A stretch of DNA of 5,077 nt from Bacteroidetes bacterium GWA2_30_7 (GTDB lineage: Bacteria > Bacteroidota > Bacteroidia > Bacteroidales > GWF2-33-38), in assembly GCA_001768155.1 (NCBI GenBank), contig MENC01000056.1:1-5077 (forward strand), read 5' to 3'. The notes under the pieces were generated by a model, which did not search any database, was not told the DNA's origin, and saw only the letters and a program-made list of their open reading frames with translations. Position 1 is the first letter of the stretch, and every line of letters begins with the position of its first letter. Shown here one piece after another: positions 1 to 5,077 of the stretch. A program made the translations under genes and the position numbers.

Positions 1-213
1 AATTGAAGCAGATAAAGCAGAACCAGGTTCAGTTATAGTTGCAGAAGCAGTTGCAGTACAAGTATTTGCATCAGTAACTGTAACCGTATAGGTTCCTGCG
101 GTTAATGACGATTTTGTAACAGATGTACCACCACCAGTCCATAAATATGAATAAGCTGTAGTTCCTCCCGATGCAGTTACTGTTGCCGAACCTGTCGAAG
201 CACCATTACATAA
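1..213 (-). repeat. SprB-type repeat 5 (cut by the window edge)
   Basis: 71 residues are visible: LCNGASTGSATVTASGG, TTAYSYLWTGGGTSVTKSSL, TAGTYTVTVTDANTCTATA and ITEPGSALSASI. By comparison with repeats 1 and 4 only about six residues of the linker are missing. The frame is still open at base 1, so further repeats or a C-terminal domain follow beyond the window. Both conserved Cys are present. Confidence 0.88.
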
Positions 214-3200
214 AACATTTGTTTGAGCTGTTATAGATGCAGATAATGCTGATGCAGGTTGAGTAATTGTAGTTGTTGATGTTGCAGTACAAGTATTTGC
301 ATCAGTTACTGTTACAGTATAAGTTCCTGCAACTAATGAGGATATTGTAGCATTTGTTGCTCCACCAGTCCATAAATAAGTATAACCTGACGTTCCACCT
401 GCAGGAATAGCAGTTGCAGAGCCAGTTGAATTGCCAAAACAAGCAACATTAGTTTTTGAAATAGTAACTGATAAAGCAGATGCCGGTTGTGTTATTGTTG
501 CTGTTACTACTACAGTACAGCTATTTGCATCTGTAATTGTAACTGAGTAGCTACCGGCAGGTCTACCAGAAATATCTTGCGTTGTTGCAGAAGTATTCCA
601 TAAATATGTATAACCAGACGTTCCACCAACTGGTGTCAAATCAATTGCACCTGTTGAATTTCCATAACAATTAACATTTGTAACAGATGTAGTTCCTGAA
701 AGTGCAGATACCGGTTGAGTTATTGTTGCAACAGCAGTTGCTGTACAACTATTTGCATCAGTAACAGTAACTGTATAAGTTCCAGCAACTAATGAAGATT
801 TTGTAGCTGTTGTTCCACCACCTGTCCATAAATACGAATAAGCAGTAGTTCCACCAGAAGCTGTTACGGTTGCACTTCCTGTGCTATTTCCAAAACATGC
901 AACATTTGTTTGTGCAGTAATTGAAGCAGATAATGCTGACGCAGGTTGAGTAATTGTTACAGAAGCTGTTGCAGTAGTCGTATTAGCGTCTGTTACAGTA
1001 ACTGTATATGTTCCAGCTGTAAGACCTGTAGCTGTTGCAGTTGTTTGGCTTCCAGCTGATGCTGGCCATTCATAAGTATAAGGTGTAGTTCCGTTACTTG
1101 CAGTAACTGTAGCCGTTCCATTAGTTCCACCATTACATGACACATTAGTTTGAGCTGTAATTGCTGCAGATACTGCAACAGATATTGGTAAAGTTATAGA
1201 ACCTGTTACTTCACAATCATTTGCATCTGTAACAGTTACATTATAAGTTCCGTTACATAAACTGCTAATTGTTTGTGTACTTGCATTCTGCTGAATAGTA
1301 GTATTAAAGGTTATTGACCAACTATTTACTGTACCAGGACCTCCACCGGCAGCGGCATCTTCTGCAACTCTAAATGTCCAGTTACCATTTGGATCCTGAC
1401 TATTATTTAATGTATTCAAATCGCCTTCTGGTTTATAAGTACTATCTGGGACAATAGTAGTAAGTCCAACAATCGCATTTGGATCAGATTGTTTAAAGCA
1501 AACATTATTATAACTATTGGTATTTACATTTGTTGTTGTATTTCCATTATCTGTGGATAGTTCAACCAAGGTTCCAGCAGGAGATAATAAATATAAATCC
1601 AAATCTGCATTTCTATCATGAGTTACTGTTACACAGATTTTATCAAAACTATATGATACTCCATCTAATACACCAAGCCCTGAAACTGGAGCTGTAAAAT
1701 TAGTTGTAACTTGTTCAGCAAAAGTGCCACCTACACCATCGAAAGTACTGGTACTTGGAGCATCAACTAAAATATCCCAATTATAATTATACGGTGCTGA
1801 ATCGCCAGAAGGAGTAGCAGTACCAGTTCCATCACAAGAACCGGGAGATGTTTCATTAACTCCAGACATAACAAGTGTTGGAGGAATATTAACAGAAACC
1901 TGCATACTATCTGTACAAACGCCAGATGTTCCTGTAACAGTATAAATAGTACTTACTGAAGGTGAAGCAGTAACAGTATCCCCAGTAGTTGCACTTAAAT
2001 CAGTTGATGGCGACCATGTATAATCAAGATAGCCCGAAGCTACTAATTCAACAGGATTACTGCTACATACATTATATGATGGTGAGATTGCTAAACCAGG
2101 GCACATATTTAGATTTAATCTAATAAATAATGCATTATCAAGTGAGTACCATGTGCCTGTGTAAGCAGTATCTCTAAAAACACAAGAACCAGTAGATTGA
2201 ATAAAATCGCTTCCATCGGCTATTGCAACTGTGTCGCCTGTATTTACTTGCATAATTACTGCATAATACCAATCTGGTATAAGAGGGGTTTTATTTATCA
2301 GAGGTAATGTAAGAAAACCATTATTAATATCTCCAGACTGAATTGTATAACTTGCAGAAGAATCAATTCTGTTTGTAAGCGAACCATCATAAATAAATGC
2401 TTTTATCACAGTAAGAGAATCAGTTTGCGGATGCAAATAAACTGATATTGAATTTGGTCGTTTTACACTTAATATTTCAAACGCATTACCGAGTTCAAAA
2501 CTAACTCCAGCATTATATCTTCCGCCACCGTCAAAATTTCCATGATCTCTCGCATATACTGTATCTGTAACGCTAAAGACAGCAGAAGTCGAATTGTCTT
2601 GAGGTGCATTGTCTAACGAAGTTTGGTCTGACAATGTTTCAAACAATACATTATAATCACCTCCTGAAGGTTGAAAAGTATATGCTGTAGAAACTAAAGA
2701 ATCAACTGTTGGTAACAAGGTAGTTAGTGTAGCACTACTATCAATAAAACTACCAGAACCAGATACTGTAACCTTAAATTTCACATTTGTTTGGTTATTG
2801 TCGCCATTATTACCGAGTAATCCTAAAAATTGTATTGGAATAACTTGCGAAAGAGGAGTTTGTGAATAATCGGTAAAACCAACACCTTCGAGAGAAAGAT
2901 TATATGGAGGAGGGTTAAATGAAAAATTTAACCTAACCCAAAAAGTTTCAGCAAGTCCATCAGCATCACTAAACCATGTTCCTGGTGCACCTCCATCATG
3001 TATCCAAAGACTTCCTGTTTCAACAGATAATTGACTAGCAAGAACGAGAAAATTAGTGTCTGCTTCAAAACCCACATAATATTTTCCTGGAGTTAAGGAC
3101 GTAACACTTGATAATTGTAATGTTATAAAAGCATATTGATCATCAGCAGTAATCGTATAATCTGCTGTTGAAGCAACATAAGCATTTGGAAGCCCGGCAG

Positions 3201-5077
3201 CATCATTCCAGATTCTTCCTCTAACTATAGTTCCAACAGGTGTAGCTGGTCCAACACCAATAGTAATAGATTTAGCATTATCAGTAGCTATTACGTTATA
3301 TCCGAGAGCACATTTATAATTCAGATTTGTTGTACCATAACTTGCTCCACTTAACTGATAAGCTGCACTACCATCATCTCTTGAATATACTGTATCAGAT
3401 ACCATAATCGCATTTGTGATTGTACTTGCATTGTCTAGTGGTGTACAATCAGTAGAGTCTTCAACAGCTGTGAATGTTACATCATAAGTACCTATATTCG
3501 ATGGAGTAAAAGTTGTAGAACAGTTGAATGGAGATTCAATTCCAGTATTAAGTGTTGAAGATGGGCTGTTTCCCGTAAAAGCCTTTGCTCCAGTAACATC
3601 CACTTTAAGATGAGTTCCTGTTAAATTATTAAAGCCACCGTTTTTTATATTTCCAGAAAAGGAAATTGCCGGTGCTTGAAGGTAAGGAATTGAAGTATAG
3701 TATGTAATATTTGAAGTAGAGGACATTATATTATTATTGCTATGTTTTGAAGTAAGTGAAACATCATCAATAGCTAAACCTGTTGCCCATTGGGCTTCAT
3801 CGTTATATTTAAATCTAATACCAATATTTGCAGTATTATCGGTTCCAGTAAGTGGAACAGTAAATGAACGCCAAGTATTTGAATTTGGAATTGTAAAAAC
3901 TAAATTCCAACCTGCTCCATTAATATTTAATTCAACAGTAGAAATACCGCCATAATCACCTGAATTTGAAGCAGAAAAAGTCAATTCCATACCTGTTTGA
4001 CCTGTGAAGTTTTGAGTTGGTAATGTGAGATAATCAACAGATTTATCACAATTATCTAAATCATCATTGGACATAGCAAAATTTGTATGGTCGGGAACAG
4101 GCCAATAGCCACCTGCATTAGCCTGAACGTAAGTACCTGTAAAAAAATCTCTGTCAGGAGCAGTACAATTACCGGCAGTAGTCCATCCAGCTGGTAAAGC
4201 AGGTAGTGCAACTCCTTCGAAATCTTCGGCGAAAAATATTGATGCACAACCTTGTTCAGCAACATTTATATAATTAGTTTTTGTTTCTACATCAGAACCA
4301 TTAGCATTTGTAGCAGTAAGCGTTACTGTATAAAGTCCACTATTAGAATAGACTATTCCTGTAGGGTTTTGTAAAGTTGAAGCTGATGGTGTTCCTCCGG
4401 GAAATGACCAACTCCATGATGTAGGAATGTTAGCAGAAACATCTGTAAAATTTACCATTCCACCTTCAGGAATTGTTGTTGGTGTACCTATAAAATCTGC
4501 AAAAGGAGGTGAAGCTAAATCAGGAAACTTGAAAGAAGTAATCTGTGTTCCTAAAGCACCACCGGCTTTGCAATACTCAGTTGTGTACCAAAAAGTTGTA
4601 CTATCATTTGGGTCAACACTCATTCCAGAATAATCGCCCCATCTGTTTGCACTTGTTTGTGAACCAGCTCCAGTTTTAATATTTGTTTCATCAATATCAA
4701 AAGACCCTGATGCAGCAGCATATTCTGATGCTGTCTGACCAGTAAACCTTATACCAGGATACTCCGAAGAGCTTGCAATAGAATAACCTAAAGCTATTTC
4801 ATTTTTTTTATTCATAGATATTCCTGCACACCATCGACTACGTGCGTCAGGGGCATAAGTTCCAGCTTGACGAAGCGACCAGCCAGAACCGGTATTTCTA
4901 AGTTCGTACCATCTGATACCTGCATGGTCAGTACCATCAACATCAACTGTATGGTTACAAACAATTGACTGATAACTGCCAAAATTTAGATATTGTGCTC
5001 TATACATTAGAATTGTATTAATTGCATCTAGTTTTTGAGATGTACCCGGCTGAGTAAGATTATCCCAACCTGCTCCA
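1..5077 (-). CDS. Giant multidomain surface adhesin-like protein (partial at both ends)
   Basis: A single frame runs without a stop from 5076 down to 1 (1692 codons; base 5077 belongs to the preceding codon). No start can be chosen because the reading frame enters the window already open. Residues, numbered from the window edge: conserved N-terminal module 1-185, PKD 188-276, MAM-like jelly roll 277-443, two diverged copies of one module 444-721 and 722-992, Ig/PKD-like 993-1066, SprB-type repeat split by a P domain 1073-1312, five more SprB-type repeats 1313-1692. Every module is a beta-rich extracellular type known from Bacteroidota secreted proteins; no protease, hydrolase or membrane segment is visible. 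The role is inferred to be surface adhesion or binding, possibly linked to gliding or to type IX secretion, but the signal peptide and C-terminal sorting domain are not in view. Recognisable domains on both sides of every region argue against a frameshift. Certain as a coding region; the specific biological role is unknown. Confidence 0.96.
50..306. repeat. Exact 26-base direct repeat (50-75 and 281-306)
   Basis: The plus-strand sequence gttgcagtacaagtatttgc followed by atcagt occurs at 50-75 and again at 281-306, one SprB unit (231 bases) apart. It encodes the TDAN-x-CTAT part of repeats 5 and 4. A related pair, 239-270 and 926-957, matches at 31 of 32 bases in the linker region. These are the longest near-identical DNA stretches I found among the repeats and could support recombination. 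Confidence 0.85.
214..444 (-). repeat. SprB-type repeat 4 (77 residues)
   Basis: Begins ACFGNSTGSATAIPAGG, then TSGYTYLWTGGATNATISSL, VAGTYTVTVTDANTCTATS and linker ITQPASALSASITAQTNV. Its first 12 residues resemble repeat 2, its TSGYTYLW resembles repeat 3, and its linker matches that of repeat 1. That mosaic look fits past exchange between units. Both conserved Cys are present. Confidence 0.9.
445..672 (-). repeat. SprB-type repeat 3 (76 residues, most divergent)
   Basis: Begins NCYGNSTGAIDLTPVGG, then TSGYTYLWNTSATTQDISGR, PAGSYSVTITDANSCTVVVT and linker ITQPASALSVTISKTNV. The AIDLTPVGG, WNTSATTQDISG and AGSYSVT wording is close to the general SprB consensus, whereas repeats 2, 4 and 5 have become similar to one another. 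Both conserved Cys are present. Confidence 0.9.
673..900 (-). repeat. SprB-type repeat 2 (76 residues)
   Basis: Begins ACFGNSTGSATVTASGG, continues TTAYSYLWTGGGTTATKSSL, VAGTYTVTVTDANSCTATA and ends ITQPVSALSGTTSVTNV. Both conserved Cys are present. It is closest in protein sequence to repeat 5, sharing an uninterrupted identical stretch of 25 residues. It sits head to tail with its neighbours with no spacer beyond the Q-P-x-SALS linker. Confidence 0.9.
901..1140 (-). repeat. SprB-type repeat 1 (80 residues)
   Basis: Begins SCNGGTNGTATVTASNGTTP, then YTYEWPASAGSQTTATATG with a longer loop than its neighbours, then LTAGTYTVTVTDANTTTATA and linker ITQPASALSASITAQTNV. The repeats are named after SprB, the gliding adhesin of Flavobacterium johnsoniae, and form beta-sandwich units in extended surface proteins. 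This unit lacks the second conserved Cys: the other repeats have DAN-x-C, but here the codon at 976-978 is Thr. Confidence 0.88.
1141..1860 (-). repeat. SprB-type repeat unit 0, split by a P-domain insertion
   Basis: The first half (1860-1771) reads VNETSPGSCDGTGTATPSG then DSAPYNYNWDI, matching the start of a SprB repeat (C.GT.TA...G...PY.Y.W). The second half (1305-1141) reads NTTIQQNASTQTISSLCNG, TYNVTVTDANDCEVTGSITL and ITAQTNV, matching the end (T..IS.L..GTY.VTVTDAN.C). Between them lies the P domain at 1770-1306. Counting from the Ser before the first Cys, the two halves add up to 23 + 55 = 78 residues, the same period as the uninterrupted repeats that follow (76-80). The split point is at the W-turn loop, where neighbouring repeats carry TGGG or similar. 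Confidence 0.75.
1306..1770 (-). other. P domain (proprotein convertase-like, P/Homo B)
   Basis: Residues 1103-1257. Landmarks: KICVTVTHDRNADLDLYLLS followed by PAGTLVELS (the I.V.ITH....DL...L.SP.GT...L core), TYKPEGDLNTLNN, then DPNGNWTFRVAEDAAAGG and GPGTVNSWSITF (the NG.W.L.V.D...G..G....W.L.F end). This is a complete P domain with an N-terminal extension (LVDAPSTSTFDGVGGTFAEQ). P domains usually follow a subtilisin-like or metalloprotease catalytic domain and stabilise it, but they also occur without a protease in bacterial surface proteins. No protease is visible here. Two Cys (ICVTV and NVCFK) could pair within the domain. Confidence 0.85.
1879..2100 (-). other. Ig/PKD-like domain with WSPSTDLSATTG motif
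   Basis: Residues 993-1066. The sequence PGLAISPSYNVCSSNPVELV, ASGYLDYTWSPSTDLSATTG, DTVTASPSVSTIYTVTGTSG, VCTDSMQVSVN follows the well-known Bacteroidota module pattern V.IC.G..V.L.ASG...Y.WSPATGLS..TG..V.ASP..TTTYTVTG....GCT.T..V.V. The two Cys (VCSS and VCTD) are placed as in other members and may pair. It links the tandem modules to the SprB-type region. No enzymatic role is expected. Confidence 0.85.
2101..2913 (-). other. Tandem module copy B (DTVYARDHG...GTWYS type)
   Basis: Residues 722-992, 271 residues. It mirrors copy A: PPPYNLSLEGVGFTDYSQ, IQFLGLLGNNGDNNQTNVKF, GGDYNVLFETLSDQ, SLDNAPQDNSTSAVFSVTD, DTVYARDHG at 2565-2539, VSFELGNAFEILSVKRPNSI, PDWYYAVIMQVNTGDTVAIA and GTWYSLDNALFIRLNLNMC, with GTWYS at 2157-2143. 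The DTVY-to-GTW distance is 408 bases here and 414 in copy A. The boundary with copy A is chosen at the PPP that follows NFSFN. Family name not recognised; the role is probably structural or ligand-binding. Confidence 0.6.
2914..3747 (-). other. Tandem module copy A (DTVYSRDDG...GTWFS type)
   Basis: Residues 444-721, 278 residues. An Ig/CARDB-like N-terminal part (ISFSGNIKNGGFNNLTG, THLKVDVTG, NIGTYDVTFTAVEDST, LDNASTITNAIMVSDTVYSR) leads into a second beta-rich part (YKCALGYNVIATDNAKSITI, VGTIVRGRIWND, LTPGKYYVGFEADTNF), ending at GTWFSDADGLAETFWVRLNF. The DTVYSRDDG motif is at 3396-3370 and GTWFS at 2982-2968. The same order of motifs is repeated directly downstream in copy B. I do not recognise a named family for the whole unit. 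It probably pairs an Ig-like spacer with a jelly-roll-like domain. Confidence 0.6.
3748..4248 (-). other. MAM-like / cleaved-adhesin jelly-roll domain
   Basis: Residues 277-443. It opens with CASIFFAEDFEGVALPALPA followed by GWTT, the usual F.EDFEG...LP.GW start of these domains. The middle holds FAMSNDDLDNCDKSVDYLTL followed by P, which corresponds to the SNDD.....DYL.TP block. It closes with FKYNDEAQWATGLAIDDVSL, the G.AIDDV.L final strand. Related jelly-roll domains occur in gingipain/haemagglutinin-type adhesins and many Bacteroidota type IX-secreted proteins, where they bind host or polysaccharide ligands. No catalytic residues are expected. An Asn-rich linker (HSNNNIMSS) follows it. Confidence 0.82.
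4249..4515 (-). other. PKD domain
   Basis: Residues 188-276. The classic PKD signature is visible: PPFADFIG, then VNFTDVSANIPTSWSWSFPG (the W.W.FPGG core strand), GTPSASTLQNPTGIVYSNSG and LYTVTLTATNANGSD, ending with NYINV. PKD domains are extracellular beta-sandwich modules that act as spacers or mediate protein or carbohydrate contact. The domain joins the N-terminal module to the jelly-roll domain through short linkers and has the usual length of about 85 residues. Confidence 0.93.
4522..5076 (-). other. Conserved RWYELR/RWGDYS extracellular module, function unknown
   Basis: Residues 1-185. Landmarks in order: LMYRAQYLNFG, VCNHTVDVDG, AGIRWYELR, WSLRQAGTYAPDARSRW, EIALGYSIASSSEYPGIR, RFTGQT, RWGDYSGMSVDPNDSTTFWY and a closing ITSFKFP. 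I recognise this pattern (RWYELR, GTY.PD..RW, ALGYS, IR.TG, RWGDYS.M.VDP, TFWYT.EY) as a conserved module of large secreted bacterial proteins that often sits just before PKD or P domains. I know of no assigned activity. The WYELR and RWGDYS strands suggest a beta-propeller-like or other beta-rich fold, but that is inference. The module starts before the window edge, so its N-terminal part is missing. It contains three Cys (in SIVCNH, SRWCAG and EYCKAG). Confidence 0.7.

Noticed and set aside
1..1140. CRISPR array or non-coding tandem repeat
   Set aside because: The period is about 228-240 bases, the repeats are not separated by unique spacers, and every unit translates in one frame to a SprB-type domain.
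993..1178. Short minus-strand open frame encoding a Leu/Gln-rich 61-residue peptide
   Set aside because: It is out of frame with the large gene and arises from the periodic Thr/Ala codons of the SprB-type repeats; no domain or separate gene context.
1306..1770. P domain as a sign of a protease gene
   Set aside because: No subtilisin- or metalloprotease-type catalytic motif is visible anywhere in the 1692 residues; the neighbours are adhesin and stalk modules.
3737..3955. Short plus-strand open frame of 72 residues
   Set aside because: Antisense to the jelly-roll domain, whose reading frame is clearly the real one; no recognisable protein.
4056..4265. Short minus-strand open frame of 69 residues
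   Set aside because: Different frame from the main gene and overlaps the jelly-roll start; the hydrophobic look comes from frame-shifted reading of T-rich codons.
4427..4633. Short plus-strand open frame of 68 residues
   Set aside because: Antisense to the PKD and N-terminal module; no recognisable protein or supported start.
1..5077. Promoters, ribosome binding sites, terminators, tRNA or other RNA genes
   Set aside because: The whole window is coding in one frame, and I saw no structure that asks for a non-coding explanation.

Overview
The window is the interior of one very long gene read on the minus strand. One frame (codons whose highest base is a multiple of 3) stays open from base 5076 to base 1, giving 1692 codons with no stop. 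Neither the start codon nor the stop codon is inside the window, so both ends of the protein are missing. There is no intergenic DNA, second gene or RNA gene, and no promoter or terminator that I can support.

The encoded protein is a modular, probably secreted or cell-surface, adhesin-like protein of the kind found in Bacteroidota (Flavobacteriia, Bacteroidales and relatives). The evidence is the set of modules, the AT-rich coding sequence and the Thr/Ser/Asn/Gly-rich beta-sandwich composition. Export by the type IX secretion system is plausible for this architecture. However, the signal peptide and the C-terminal sorting domain that would show it lie outside the window.

Layout from N- to C-terminus (high to low coordinates): (1) a conserved RWYELR / RWGDYS / DP..STTFWYT module of unknown function, 5076-4522; (2) a PKD domain, 4515-4249; (3) a MAM-like / cleaved-adhesin jelly-roll domain, 4248-3748; (4) and (5) two diverged tandem copies of an approximately 275-residue module marked by DTVY-[SA]-RD and GTW-[FY]-S, 3747-2914 and 2913-2101; (6) a cysteine-flanked Ig/PKD-like domain with the WSPSTDLSATTG motif, 2100-1879; (7) a SprB-type repeat whose middle is interrupted by a complete P (proprotein convertase-like) domain, 1860-1141; (8) five further SprB-type repeats of 76-80 residues in tandem, the last cut by the window edge, 1140-1.

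No catalytic domain is visible. The modules most likely form a long stalk or binding surface outside the cell, with the N-terminal module and the jelly-roll, P and PKD domains as candidate ligand or carbohydrate contacts. The points most worth a second look are the P domain nested inside a SprB repeat, the tandem pair of approximately 275-residue modules, and tandem repeats that encode the same residues with different codons.
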